Source: Pelagophyceae sp. CCMP2097 (lineage: Eukaryota > Sar > Pelagophyceae). From it: a DNA stretch of 55,588 bases. The notes under the pieces are model-generated. The model saw only the letters and a list, made by a program, of their open reading frames with translations, had not been told where the DNA came from and did not search any database. Numbering within the stretch: the stretch's first letter is position 1; every line of letters starts with the position of its first letter. Made by a program: the position numbers and the translations under genes. Where the stretch lies: the NCBI GenBank assembly GCA_026770575.1, contig MU657215.1, positions 92,389 through 147,976 on the forward strand, read 5' to 3'. Of this stretch, positions 20,230 to 31,946 are shown piece by piece.

Positions 20230-22030
20230 TCACCGCCTCTTGGAGCGCAGCTTTGCCGTTCTGCAGACGACGACCTCGCGCTGCCACTCTGCGTCGGAGT
20301 CGCCGTCGCCTTCGTTTTCGTTTTCGTCGACAAGGTCGGGTTCCTCATCGTCGTCCAGCTCGTCCTCGTCCACAATAAAGTCGTCCAAATCATTCCGCTT
20401 CGCGCGCGCGCGCCGCGGCCGCGTCGAAATGCCCTCGGTGGGCTTGGCGGGAGGCTTTTTCGCAGGCTTGGCGGCCGGCTTTTTCGATTCCCCCTTGGCG
20501 TCGACCTTCGCGTCCTTCGCGCCGCCGGGCCGCTTGTGCGCCGCGGGCTTGGCCGCCGGTGGCCTTGCGGGCGCGGGGCGCTTGGGGGCGTCTGCAAAGG
20601 ATCGGATCGGGTCGGCGAACGTTCGGATGGCCTTGTCCGCAGGCACCTCCGGTCGCAGCCGCTTCGTCCGCGGCACCTCGCCGTCCTTGGGCGGCGCGTG
20701 CGACGAGGCGTGCGACGAGGCCGAGGAGTTCGAAGCGGAGGAGTTTGTGGACACGGATGCTCCGTTGCCCACTGCCGGCGCCTTCTTCGCCGCGGCGCCC
20801 TTATCGGCGACGGCGGCGAGGGGCAGCGGCGCCGCGGCGGCGTAGCCGGCAGCGCCGGCGCCGTTGGCCCAGGCTGGCGCTGCGGACTTGTGGACGTCTC
20901 TCGCCGCGGGTTGGGCCGCCGTGGCGAAGAACGCGGCGCACCTGTCCGAAATTCTATCCAGCAGCACGAGTTCGTCTCGGAATTCCGTCCGTGTCAAGGG
21001 CCGCCGGACGTCGAACTGGGGTACGATCCAGACGTGCTCCTTTGCCCTCTTCTCCCAGGCTAGAGGATTATCATCCAAGATGAGGACTTTTGTCGTAGTC
21101 GGAGCTTGCTGCAGCGCCAGCACGATATCCTCCGGGAGCTTCTTCGCCCCGTGCGACCGATCCACAACGACAGTCACTTCCAGCGGCGGCCGGCCGCTCC
21201 ACCCTCGAGGCTGCATCGCCGCCAGCTGCTCGAGGTCGCCGCGCGCCGCCGCCGCTGCACATTCCAGAGCCTCGCCGTCCTCGCGCTTGGCCAGCGTGTC
21301 GACGGCCACGTCGCCCAAGAGGTTGGCCGTGATGACGCGCACCTAAAGACACTTTAAAGGGGCTTTTCAGACTGGTGTTCCGCAAGCATGCGCACGTCGA
21401 CGTTCGCCGCGCGCAGGTTGGCTAAAAGCGCGCGTGTGCCGCGGCGGACGGCCATGATGTGCTGGGCGTCGATCATCTTCGCCGTGTCCGCCAGCTGCGG
21501 CTGCTGCGCCTGCTGCTGCTCGATTAAGCGACGCATGGCCCCGTCCGGGAGCGGGACGACGAGCTCCGAGAGCATCGAGATGTTGCCAGGGATCTCGCCC
21601 TCTGGCATCATGTGGAAAAGCGTCCCGTCGAGGTCGAGCAACGCGTAGAGCTTGGGCGGCTTGGCGGCCTCGGGCGCCCTGGCCGCGGCGCCCGCGGGCG
21701 TCGCCGGCGCGGCGCCGTCCTTCGAAGAGTCGATGCGCCGCGCGCGCTTGAACGACCGCACCGGCCCGGCGTCGGCGTCCTAGGTTCGCGAGTGGGCACA
21801 GAGGCGGTCGAATGCCGCGGGGCGGCGGCGCACCGGCGCGGCGGCGTCGGCCGCGGGCTCGGCGTCGGCCTGCTGCGCTTCGACTCGCGTCGGTTCGAGC
21901 TGCGGTGCATCTCTAAGCGAGGGCCGCTTCGGCCGCTTGCTCGGCGCCTTTGCTGCGCCGAGGTCGAGCTTCCACGCCCTACGCGCGCGTCGCAAGGTTC
22001 CTGAATCGCCAGGAATGGGCAAAACATGAC
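20230..22030 (-). CDS. FCP1-like RNA polymerase II CTD phosphatase
   Basis: The catalytic HAD/FCP1 domain is split between two exons. The upstream exon (about 21780-21396) carries 'YALLDLDGTLFH', the DxDGT-type nucleophile motif, and 'RRGTRALLANLRAANVDV'. A 53-nt GTGCGC..TAG intron (21395-21343) leads to 'VRVITANLLGDVAVDTLAKR' in sequence and 'KVLILDDNPLAWEKRAKEHVWIV', the second Asp motif. The enzyme would remove phosphate from the Pol II CTD. After the catalytic part come long Ala/Ser linkers, Lys/Pro repeats and an acidic block ending 'KLRSKRR'. No BRCT domain is seen. An N-terminal exon near 22000-21785 rich in Lys/Arg/Pro joins through an acceptor at about 21780; the start ATG is unresolved, so the upper limit is approximate. 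Confidence 0.78.
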
Positions 22031-22521
22031 ATTCCGGCGCCCTCTGGAGATGCGCATCAAAGCTGCGCGTCTGGGCAGGAAACGGCGCGCGCACAGAACG
22101 CACCCGCCGCTCTCCGAGAGGTCGCTGCCGCTCCGGTCCCGAGGAGCCGCCATAAATGGCACGCACACTTGCAGAGGCCCGTTGGGTCGCAACGTTAGAT
22201 GCAAATGCAGGACTCGGCGCCGCTCGTCCTGAGCGCCCTGGGGCTTGGAGCACCACTTCCGTTAACCGCGGAACCGTAGAAACTCAATATCCGAGCCTTG
22301 CCCTAGACCTGCCCCAGGTCTTCCGGTGCCCCGAGCGCGGACTCCTCGTCGAAGGCCGCCTCCCGGGTGGTCGGCCCCATTGTTCTGGACTCCGACTGGA
22401 GTTGGAATGGAGGGTCGACACCACTGAGAACGTTTCGCGTAGCTGCGCTTCGCGACCCGTCTCATTTCGACATTTCCACGGAGGCAATTCTGTCACACGC
22501 TCTGAGCAGCCACCCCGATTA

Positions 22522-24699
22522 ATGGCGGCGCGATCTCGAAGCCTGATCGGCCTGGCCAAACCCGAGCTCCGCCTCTTGCTGCGGCCCTCGCGGAGGATGG
22601 CGCGCCACGCAAAAGCCCTCTCATCGAAGGCTTGTGGGTCAAATGCGAAACCGTAAGCTTGAACCGTAGATCCTTCCATTTTTCGAGCAGGCCGCAGAGG
22701 GCGCCGTTTTGTCCCTCACTCTTCGGAGTGGCCGGCCGCCACCATATCAGCTCATGGACGTACTGCGCGTAGGGCGTTATCACAATGCCGCGCGTTCTCG
22801 GCCGGCGCCGACGGCGGCAGCGGCGAGGACCGCAAGTCCGCGTCAAAGTGTCCTCACTGCGGGAGCATGTCGCTCATCTTCTCGCGCGAGGACGCGGCGC
22901 GGGACGAGTTTGCGCTTTACTGCACAATCTGTAGCGAATGGTTCCTGAGGGACCCCGCCGCGTCCGCCGCGCCACCCGCAGCAAAGCGACTCGACACAAA
23001 GGCCCTGCCCACGCCGCGCGAGATCTACGTCGGAATACCGCGTCCGGCGGAGAGTCGACGCGAGGCCAAACCACGAGGAACACGGGACCGGCCGCGCGAC
23101 CCGAGAGCCGGGAGAGGGTCTTTTCTCTTAGGCGGGCCTGGACGAGCACGTGGTCGGGCAGCACCGCGTGAAAATGGCGCTGGCCGTTGGGGTGCACAAC
23201 CACTACAAGCGCATGATCGTCTCACAGCAGCGCGCGCTCGACGCAGAGGGTGCGTGCTTCGGGGGGGCAGCGAGAGGGTGCGTGCTTGCAAGGGTGACGG
23301 ATCTCCAGAGAGGAGCGCCACTTAAGAAGCCCCCTCTTCACATGACTTGACCCATGTAGCTGGCGGCCCGCAGCCGGTCGAGGACGACGTCGAACTTGAC
23401 AAGTCCAACGTACTCCTCCTCGGCCCGACGGGCTCGGGCAAGACGCTCCTGGCCAAGACGCTGGCGCGCCTCGTCGACGCGCCGCTCGCCATTGTCGACG
23501 CCACTTCGCTGACTCAAGCCGGCTACGTCGGCGACGACGTGGAGTCCATCCTCCACAAGCTCTACGTCGAGGCCGGCGCCGACGCCGAGCGCGCCCAGCG
23601 CGGCATCGTCTACATCGACGAAATCGATAAAGTCGCGCGCAAGACGGGTGCGTACATTTGCCGCCTCGGGTGCCTTTCTCCCGACGCGCTGCGCAGGCGA
23701 GAACGTGAGCATCACGCGCGACGTCTCCGGCGAGGGCGTGCAGCAGGCACTGCTGAAGATTTGCGAAGGGGCTGTTTGTTCGGTTCCGAAAGATGGGTCG
23801 AGAAAGAACCCGCGCGACCGAGATAACCTCACAATCGACACGACGCACATCCTCTTCATCTGCGGCGGCGCCTTCGAGGGCCTCGAGCACGCGCGCATGC
23901 GGCGTCTTAATCCTCCTTATCTTTATTTTTATTTTTTTATTTCTTATTGAGCTATTTATTTGTCGAAGCGCCTCTCGAAGATAGAGCTCTATTGCCTCGT
24001 CTGGCGGTCACTGTCGTGCTCAGGTCATTTCGTCGCGCGTCGCAAAGTCGTCCATGGGCTTTGGCTCCAAGCTGCGGCAAAAGGACCTCGACCACGACGC
24101 CGACGGCCGCCGTGAGTTGATGCGCCCACAAGCGTGCTTTTGGAGAGGGAGCCTGCCACACGCGCAAGACGCATGCCCATCCCGAATGCGGGTCTAGGCA
24201 ACGCGGACGCTTCGGACGACATGATGGGCCGGGCGGAGCCCGTGGACTTGGTCTCGTACGGTCTCATCCCGGAGTTCGTCGGCCGCTTTCCGCTAATCGT
24301 CTCGACTTCGCACTTGGATGCGGAACAGTTGGCGGCCGTGCTGACGCAGCCGAAAAACGCGCTGCTGAAGCAGTATCGGTACATGTTCGGGTTCGACGAC
24401 GTGAGTGATAGAAACATAGGGTCTTGCTGTACGCGAAAGGGCCTTTGCGCGGACGGCCTTTGACAGCATTTTAGGTCGAGCTCGTGGTTACCGACGGGGC
24501 CGTGCGCGAGATTGCGCGCATCGCCATCTCCAAGAAGACAGGCGCGCGAGCGCTGCGCGGCATCCTGGAGAATTTGCTGCTAGAGGCCATGTTCCAAGCA
24601 CCCCACTCCGACGTGCGCACCGTCGTGATCGACGAGGACGCGGTGCGCAACAACGAGGTCCGACTCTTGGATAAGGACGGCAACCCGATCGGTGCGTGA
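22522..24699 (+). CDS. clpX: mitochondrial ClpX, ATP-dependent unfoldase
   Basis: AAA+ unfoldase subunit of the ClpXP protease. ATG 22522 starts a basic presequence; exon 1 (22522-22652) joins exon 2 (22773-23028), which ends the presequence at 'CRAFSAG' and carries a four-Cys zinc finger 'CPHC...CTIC'. Exon 3 (23132-23249) has '[12 protein letters not shown]', exon 4 (23360-23647) Walker A 'GPTGSGKT' and Walker B 'VYIDEIDK', exon 5 '[20 protein letters not shown]'. Later exons carry '[11 protein letters not shown]' (sensor/arginine region) and '[12 protein letters not shown]'. No canonical donor fits the exon ending '[10 protein letters not shown]' (about 23893). The frame stops at TGA 24697-24699 inside a GTGCGT, which could instead be a donor to a 15-codon final exon at 24804-24847. 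Confidence 0.92.
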
Positions 24700-24799
24700 T
24701 CCCGGAGAGTTGAGTGCCCCTTTAGAAAAGTCGGAACGGCGTGTCGGAGCGTTGGGCGCCCCGCGGCCGTCGAACAAGACTTGTGCGACGCGGCGCGCT

Positions 24800-25025
24800 T
24801 TAGGCCTCGACGAGCCGCACCTCGAGCCCAAGCGCCTCGCCGCCTAAGCGGCCCACCCGCACGATGCGGGACGTGTGTCCCCCGTGCACAATTTTCAGCC
24901 CCGGCCTGCGCCTTTGCACGCCGCGGGCGCCCCGCGCGACCCACATATCACATACGCGCACCGCACTCGACCCAGTGCAGAGGCCCGTCCAAAAGGCCGA
25001 GGCTCGAAAGTACGTTGTCCATCAT
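24800..25025 (-). CDS. possible 54-aa microprotein
   Basis: Two exons, 25025-24967 and 24905-24800, join across a GTGCGG..CAG intron to give 165 nt. The product ends in a strand-rich segment ('GLKIVHGGHTSRIVRVG', 'ALGLEVRLVEA') with natural composition. No family is recognised. It overlaps the optional last ClpX exon on the other strand, so one of the two reading frames may be a shadow. Confidence 0.3.
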
Positions 25026-25338
25026 CGTCCATGTTAAGCTCTACAGCAGAACCTGGGGTCTGACCGCACGCCGGCACGCCGGCGGCTCGCCTTCGCCCGA
25101 CCCGCCCGACGCCGAGCGCGGGTCGCGCGGCGCCCGCGGCGGCGGCGCTTGGGCGCCCGGGCGCGAGATTCCGGTCACAGCAGTCACTGGACATCTCTCG
25201 CTGGAAGTTTGGAAATTTGGTTTGTGCAGCAGCGTCGGTCGGCTTCGGTGATAGGTCACGAGCGCTAGCTGCTCGCGCCCGACGCCTCCGCTTGTAACGC
25301 GCCGCGGCGCGCATGCGCCGGCGGCGCCCGCGAAGCAG
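25026..25338. other. spacer upstream of the GT4 gene
   Basis: About 310 nt with GC-driven open frames on both strands but no protein-like composition. It should hold the promoter of the plus-strand glycosyltransferase. Confidence 0.4.
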
Positions 25339-28300
25339 ATGATCCAAAGTGCAACGCCGAGGTGGCTCGGCCTGCTCTGCCTCTTGCGGCTCCTCGCGTG
25401 CGCTGGCGAGGCCGCGCGCGACGCCGGCGGCGGCGAGCTGGAGGTGGTGCTCGACGACGTCTGCGTGCGCGGCGTCGAGATGGCGCCGCGCGGGTCAAGG
25501 CAGACGCTGCTCACGAACCTCACACATTGTGAACGCCGACGCCGCAGCAGCGTCCATTCCCGCCGCCTTTGGAGCGCGATGCCACGCCGCGGGAGCGGCC
25601 ATGTGAGAGGCACATCCATCACATATAGTCGCGGTCGTCCTCCGGGGCGCCGGTGCGGCGTCCGCCGGCGCGGTGACGATTTGTTTCGAGGGCGCATTTT
25701 GAATTCGCGCCACCGAGGTGGCGACGAGCCCGGAAAATAGGCACCGTCGTCTCGCTCCTCGCCATCTCGCCGCAGCAGGTCCGTCTCTATCGATGCGTCG
25801 ACAGTGCACGTTCATCGATGAAGCCCGGCGATTTGCGCGTCTCGCCGAAGTCAACCAGGGCCCTCGCGACTCGATTCGGATCTGCATCGTCGGCCGTCCC
25901 ATGCGCGTATACGCTGCCGCGCGTAGGCGGGGTCGTTGACTTCTGTGCCGCTCGACGAGTCGGCCGTGTCGGCGGTGCTGCGCGCGGACGCGCTCTTAGT
26001 AAGAGGCATGGATGATGCCGCCGCAGTCGCCGCGCTCTACGGCCGCCTCCTCCGCGGAGGCGCATCCGTGCTGGTGAGCGCCGCTCTTATGTGGAGACGT
26101 TTCAGAGCATGTTTCTCTGAAAAATGAATCTCCTTCTCGCGGCCGCGACCAAAACGGTAGGTGGCCGACGGCGTCGACTCGAGTTTCTTATCAGAACACT
26201 TTACGTTCCAGCATTCCAAGTCGGGCTACTCGTGGTGGCGTCGTCGGACACCCGGCGGGTCTCTGGGACTCAAACTTGGCATTTCCGCGCCCAGAGACGG
26301 CGAGGTCTTCGCTTTTGAGTCCGGCGACCGAAAGGCGGCGACGATCAACGTCCACGTCCGCGTGCCACCGGCGGATCTGCTCAGGCTGCTGCCGATGCCG
26401 CGCCTCCGGCTGGCCGCGGACGCGGACGCCGCGAAGCCCATCGACGTCGTCCTACCCTGGAACGGCAGCACCACCGCCGTCGGCGCCGACGGCGCCGTCA
26501 CCGTGGGTGACGACGGCCGCGGCGTGGAGCTGACGCTGTCCGCGGTGCCGGCTGGCTCACACTTGATCACGGCCTCTCTGGGCTACGGCAAGAGCCGCGT
26601 CGTCTCCGAAGCCACCTGGGCGACGATGATCGACGTCGTGCCAGACGAGCTGCTGCGGCGACGGACCGACGTCGTCCCGTCGCTGGGCTGCTCGCGCGCG
26701 GCGGAAGCTGCCAAGCACGCGGGCGCGCTCGCGCCGCCCGTGGAAGTCGGGTCGACGCGCAAGCGGCTGCGCGTGGCTTTGGCCGACGTTTTACCGTCGG
26801 CGATGGTCGACGGCCAGCGGCGCGTCTGGCTGCAGAGGTGCGCGCACTGGGCAAGACAAAAGGAGAAACATAACCTCGAGCTCTCTTATTTACTTTTATA
26901 CGACGACTTACTCCCACCTCTGCGGGCCGACGCGCCGCTGCGGCGCGCCGTCGAGGCGACGGGCGTGCGCGCGACGGCGGTGGCCGCGCCTTGGCACTTG
27001 AACCAAAACGCCGACGCTTCAAAGGGGGCCAAGGCGGCGGCGCCGTCGACGTCGCTCAGCGCGGCCATGGCCTGCGCGCGCGGCGACGGCGACCTCTCCG
27101 GCGCCGCGCGCGCCTGGATCAAGTATTTGAATCAAAGTGTCGACGTGTTGATCACGCACGCGGCCCCCGGCATCGGCGGCGCCACCGGCGACGCCGCGCG
27201 CCTCGGCTGCCTCGGCCGCCTCGCCGCTCTGGCCGGCGTCGGCGCAAGACTCGTCGAGCTGCCCACGGTGTCGTCGGCGGATGCCTTAGGTTGGCGCGGC
27301 AACGCGTTTTACCAGACGGGCCGCGCAAACGTCGGTTTGCCGGCGGCGTGGGCCGACGCTTTTATCGTGCCGTCGCACTACGCGGCTTTGGCGACGAGCG
27401 AGGCCATGAAGTCTTCGCAGTTTTCGCAATGGCACTCTTTGCCAGTGGTCGTCGTCCAACCCGGCGTCGACGACAAGTGGTTCGCCGCCGGCGCGCTCGC
27501 GGAAAAGGCGAGGCGGCTCGCAGACGTCGCGGCGCCGCGCAAGAAGTTGGCCGTCTGGGTCGGGAGATTGGACGCGGACAAATCGCCTCTGTTGTTTGTG
27601 CGAGCGTGCGCGTTGGTCACGCGAGACGTCCGCGATAGCGAGTGCCTCGTCATCGGCGACGGCCCGCTCGCTGCCGCTCTGGCGCTGCGCGCCGACGCCA
27701 TGGCCCTCGCCGCGCAGCGCGGCGCCGAGCCCGGCCGGCGCGACGACGCGCCGCGGACGACGCGCTTCCTCGGGTTCCGAGCCGACGACGAGGGCCTCGC
27801 CGATGCCGTCGCGTCGGCGGACGTCTTGGTCTCGACGTCCGTCTTCCCGGAGACGTTTGGCCTGGCGCCGCTCGAGGCGGCGGCGGCGGGCGTGGCCGTC
27901 GTGGCTTTTGGCGTGGCGGGCATGGCCGAGCACGTCTGCGACGGCGTAAACGCTTTGGTCCCATCCGAGCCGACGCCCGCCGCCCTCGCGGAGACGATCA
28001 AGATGCTTTTGGACGACCCGCTGAAAGCCCGAAGGCTGGGGGCCAATGGCGCCGCAGCTGCGGCGGCGCACTTTGGCGCCGCGGCCGCCGCCGACCGCGC
28101 CGCCCTCCTCCTCCGCCGCACCTGGACGGCCCTCACGGACCACAAGAGCCGGTGCAGTCGACCAAACGTGCGTCTTTTGCCTCGTGTCGAGAGTGACGTC
28201 CCCCGGAGGCTTGCATTGGTCGCGACGCCTTTTCACCAGGCGACGGACTGCGCGCACCGGCCCGTCCTGTCGCCGGTCTACGACGCGCAGTCGTTCCTGT

Positions 28301-28341
28301 CCGACCTCTCCGTGCTGCCTTTCCTCGCGCCGCCCCCGTAG
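25339..28341 (+). CDS. family 4 (GT-B) glycosyltransferase, secretory
   Basis: ATG 25339 opens an exon with a signal peptide or anchor ('LGLLCLLRLLACAGEA'). Short exons follow: 'TVVSLLAISPQQV' (about 25740-25780) and a segment around 25930-26075 ending 'GGASVL' before GTGAGC. The main exon runs from the acceptor at 26160 to TAA/TAG 28341. It starts with a beta-rich N-terminal region and has a GT-B fold: 'LAVWVGRLDADKSPLLFVRA', 'CLVIGDGPLA', 'TRFLGFRADDE' and the nucleotide-sugar motif 'PETFGLAPLEAAAAGV' with its E-x7-E pair. This is typical of retaining GT4 enzymes. The donor and acceptor sugars cannot be told. The exon 1 donor near 25495 is unresolved. Confidence 0.75.
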
Positions 28342-28620
28342 CGCCCATCGTTTTTTTGTCGCGCAGCACGCCCGCAGTGGGCCAATTTACTAACTTTGCT
28401 TCGTTTCGAAACGCCTCGCCGCCCGAGCACCCGGCTCGCGCGATGGCGCGGCGGTCTCCCCGGGGAAGATGGAACCGCCGTCGGGCAAGGGGCCTTTGTT
28501 ACGTAAGTTTGTAAACTCGGTAAAAAGTTGCTCAAACCCTTCTCTCGGACACGGAGTCAGGTCTGCACGCCGGCGGCGCCGCGCCGCGCCGCGCCGGGCG
28601 GCGCGGGCCCGGCCGGCGGG

Positions 28621-30344
28621 ATGCGCCGGCGCTGGGAGACGGACCCGAAGAGCGCGGTGGATGGCCGTCTTTCGAGTTGGAAGAGTTGGCCTGCGTTCGA
28701 CGCCACCCCTCCCGACATTTCTGGCCGCGGAGTCGCAAAATACGGCCAGCGCTTCAAATGGGGGCCGCTCCACCTCACCGCCGCGGAACTCGACCCGCTG
28801 CGCCGGCAAGGAGACGCGCTCATGGACGCAGCGCTGGCAGAGGTCGGCGGCCGCCCATGCGACGACGCACTCGCGGCGCTGCAGGCCGCGGCGGCGCACC
28901 GCGGAAACGGCGCGGCGGCGGCGGTGCTGCGGCAAGCGCTCGACGTTCCCGCGTGGGTCGACTGGGACCGAATCGAGCGCGGCCAACGCGCGCGGGTCCA
29001 GAGTCCTTTAAGGCCCGAGACGGCCCTTTGATGCCCCGAGACGGCCCGATCGTACGGCCCTTCGATAAACCGAGACGGCGCCTATATGGTCCGGGACGGC
29101 CCGTCGACGGTCCTCGACGGCCCCTCGACGGCCCCTCGACGGCCCCTCGAAGGTCTTACACAGCCCTTCGACGGTCCTGCGCGGCCCGTCGATGGCCCTA
29201 CGCAGCCCGTCGACGTTCCTAGACAGCCCGGCGATGGCAGCCCTTTCGACGTTCCTCCGCAGGTCTTCGTGCGATACTTGCCGCACGCGGGCCTGTCGCT
29301 GTTTTACATCTCGCTCGTCGGCGGCTTCTCCTCGGGGGCCATCGTCAAGGTCTTGGCCGCGACGGGCAAGCTCGGCGGCAGCCCGCACAGCGCCATGGTC
29401 CGACTCGTCGACACCGTCCTCTTCGTCGTTGACGTCATGGTCGGCGGCCGCTCTTCGCTCAAACCCGGGGGCCGCGGCTGGTGCGCGGCGCTGCGTGTAA
29501 GAGCGCTGCACTCGGCCGTTCGCGCGAGACTGAAAGCTTCAGAGGCCTCGTGGGATTCCGCGGGCCATCGCGGAGTGGCGATCAACCAAGAGGACATGTG
29601 CACCACGCTCTTGGCCTTTACACACTTTGTCCTCGTCGGCATCTCTGCCCTCGGCGGGTCCGTCTCCAAAGAGGACCGCGAGGATTACCTGCACTGTTGG
29701 CGCTACGTCGGGTACCTCTTTGGCGTCGACGAAGTTTACAACCCCTGCACCTCTGAAGAGACGGCAAAGGCCAGACTCGAGTCCGTTTTTATGCATATCG
29801 TCGAGCCCGACGAAGGCAGCCGCAGCCTCGTGCGTGACGGCAAGGCGCAGCCGGAGGGGCGGCCGTGGGCCCGCCGAAAGGCACCGCCTTGTGGCGAGGA
29901 CGAAAGGGCTCACTGTCACGAGCGAAACGAGTTCAAAGGCCACGACCCGTAGGCGAAGAGTCTCCTGGCGGCGCCCGGCGGCGGCAGCCAGGAATCGCGC
30001 GCGTTCCTCATGCGGTGCGCCCTCTGCCGCGCCTTTATAGGCGACGGTCTCGCAGACGCCCTCGAGCTGCCAAACGAGCGGCCCCGGCGCGTCGTCGCCA
30101 TCCTCGCGTGAGCCCAAGCGGCGTCATGGACTGTGATGATAGACTACCCCAGTCTCACCAACAACTTTGTAGGTTCCTCCGTGTCTACGTCTTCTGCCTC
30201 GAGGCGCCCCTCCTCGGCACTTTGGTGGCGTGGTTCCACGTCGCCCTGCTGCGCCTGGCGCAGCGGCTCTCGGCCGGCGGCACGCGGCGCCACAGCATCC
30301 GACGGCACCAGGGCGAGTCGGCGAAGAAATGCCCATTCCAGTGA
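28621..30344 (+). CDS. MpaB/DUF2236-type oxygenase-like membrane protein
   Basis: Exons 28621-28995, 29263-29829, 29953-30107 and 30173-30344 total 1269 nt (422 aa). The pattern 'RALHSAVRARL', 'INQEDMCTTLLAFTHFVLVG' and 'CWRYVGYLFGVDE' matches the ER-bound oxygenase mpaB / latex-clearing-protein domain (DUF2236), with the HSAVR and HCWRYVG segments near the heme site of that family. Hydrophobic segments occur at 'LSLFYISLVGGFSSGAIV' and in the last exon ('APLLGTLVAWFHVALL'), suggesting membrane attachment. The substrate is unknown. Donors are GTCCAG, GTGCGT and GTGAGC. The first intron carries a minisatellite. Assignment rests on motif memory, not a search. Confidence 0.6.
29040..29240 (+). 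repeat. intronic CGACGGCCC minisatellite
   Basis: Within the first intron of the MpaB-like gene, degenerate units of about 11-15 nt built on 'CGACGGCCCCT' repeat at least twelve times. The most regular block, near 29105-29150, has three near-identical units in a row. The frames through it are open only because of the repeat. Confidence 0.8.
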
Positions 30345-30470
30345 CCGCCCTCGGACGCATGCTCCTTGGATACGTAAGAGTAGACCAAGAGCATCCCCCG
30401 ACTCGCCCTTCGTCTCGGCAGCTCGCCGGCCGGCGAGAGGAGCTCCCATGACAGATGTAGCCACGTTACG

Positions 30471-30956
30471 TTACGACATGGCGAGTGCGCGGGCGATGAC
30501 GAGCTGGCTCTTGCGGTCCTCGGCGTCGCAGAGTCGAATCCGAAGGTCGCGGATCTCGGTCTCCAGCGCCGCGAGGGCGGGCCAGTACGCGTCCTTGGCC
30601 ACGGCGCGGAAGACCCCCGCGACGTCGTCGTGCGCCGCCACTCCCGCAAAGTCCGCGGGTGCGGCCGCGGCCGCGACGTCCGCGTGTGCCGCCGCCTCGG
30701 GCGCCGCGCGCAGCGTTTCCTCGGGTTCCTCGGGCGCCACGGTCGCCGCGGCGTTCCGCTCGGCGGCGGCGGCGGCGTTCCGCTCGGCGGCGGCGAGCGC
30801 GGCGGCCCGCGCGGCGAGCGCGGCGCGCCGTGCGGCGAGGGCTGCCAAGTCAGCGGCTTCGAGGCGCGCTTCGGCCTCGAGCGCCGCATCGGCGAGCGCC
30901 GCATCGGCCCGCGGCGCTGATGCGAGCGACAGCGTCACCATGGGCCGCCGCCGCAC
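30471..30956 (-). CDS. Ala-rich coiled-coil protein
   Basis: A single-exon frame of 161 aa. Residues 15-75 are a long Ala/Glu/Arg helix with near-heptad spacing and an internal repeat ('AAERNAAA' twice). The middle is acidic and Ala-rich. The last 45 residues ('YWPALAALETEIRDLRIRL') form a second amphipathic helix. No family is recognised. It is divergent from the membrane protein gene that starts 150 nt away on the plus strand. Confidence 0.5.
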   Translation of the reverse strand: MRRRPMVTLSLASAPRADAALADAALEAEARLEAADLAALAARRAALAARAAALAAAERNAAAAAERNAAATVAPEEPEETLRAAPEAAAHADVAAAAAPADFAGVAAHDDVAGVFRAVAKDAYWPALAALETEIRDLRIRLCDAEDRKSQLVIARALAMS

Positions 30957-31107
30957 GCAGCGCGACGGTTGACACTCGACTCGGATCCGCTGAGGGTACT
31001 AGAGGGATTCCGAACAGGTTTTTCAAGAAAACCCGCGCATGACCTTGAATTCGAGAATCCGAACGAGTTCAGAGGCCGACGTTCCGTCTCTTGGAAAGTC
31101 TCGGTCG

Positions 31108-31914
31108 ATGAGCCCGCTCCGCTGGGTCGTTTGCGCCTTAGCCGCCGCGATGCCTGCGCACGCGATGCGCCCGCACTGGTGGCGCGCTTCTACGGAAAGG
31201 CCCGGGCACGAGGCGCCAAAGCCGCGCGCCGTGGATACCGTCGCCCTCGCCGGCGCGGGCTGCGCGGTGCGTCTCTTTATGGTGTGACGATCGGGGGACG
31301 ATTGCGCGTAGGCATGCGTCGCGGCGGCGGGCGTCGCGGCGGCGGCGCGCGGGGCGGTGGCGGGCCACGTCGGCGTGGCGCTCCTCGCATTGTCGCGCGC
31401 CGCGGACACGCTTCTCACGGTGGACACTGTGGAGCGCAAGGTCGAGACGGTCGTTGGCAAGCGCCGCGGGGAGACGGCATTCCAGGGCACGTGGCGGCGC
31501 CCGACGGCGCGCGAAATGCTGGCTCGCGGCCTCGCGGCGACTGCGCTTATCTGCGTCGCCGGAGACGTCTTCTCCGCAAGAGCGCACTCGACTGGGCTCG
31601 CTATACTCGCCTTTTCAGACCTCCACGCACTCTTGACCGCGCTCTTCCGCGGGCAACCTCTGCGCGGCGTCTTCGACGGCACGCCGCTGCAGCGTTTTGG
31701 TCGCGCTGGGACTGCATTCAACGAATGGCTTTCCACACCGACTGTGGGCCTCTGCGTCGCTGGCGCCGCTTTAGTCGCCTGCGGCTTCGTCGTCGCAAAC
31801 GACGTGGGCAACGCCGCCGGCGCGGCCACGGCCATCCTCGCGACGACGGCTGGGCTGAAGCAAATCCCACGCATGCGCGCAGCCCTCGCCCAGCGAAACG
31901 GCCATCTAGACTAG
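31108..31914 (+). CDS. predicted membrane protein
   Basis: Exons 31108-31266 and 31312-31914 join at a GTGCGT..TAG intron of 45 nt, giving 253 aa. The N-terminus is a signal peptide ('LRWVVCALAAAMPAHA'). Four or so hydrophobic segments follow, including 'VGVALLALSRA', 'GLAATALICVAGDVF', 'GLAILAFSDLHALLTALF' and 'VGLCVAGAALVACGFVVA'. No family is recognised. Its stop is 33 nt from the 3' end of the convergent gamma-SNAP gene. Confidence 0.6.
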
Positions 31915-31946
31915 GACTGTCGGGAGAAGCTCTAGTAATCAACGCC

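Noticed and set aside
22284..22679. Minus-strand open frame opposite the ClpX presequence
   Set aside because: It looked partly protein-like ('[15 protein letters not shown]'), but exon 1 of ClpX on the plus strand joins in phase to the zinc finger and explains the region better.
27286..28257. 323-codon minus-strand open frame inside the GT4 gene
   Set aside because: Runs opposite the conserved GT-B motifs and is Arg/Gly/Val-rich shadow sequence.
29100..29160. Possible CRISPR-like repeats
   Set aside because: Units are contiguous, degenerate and lack spacers; it is an intronic minisatellite in a eukaryotic gene.
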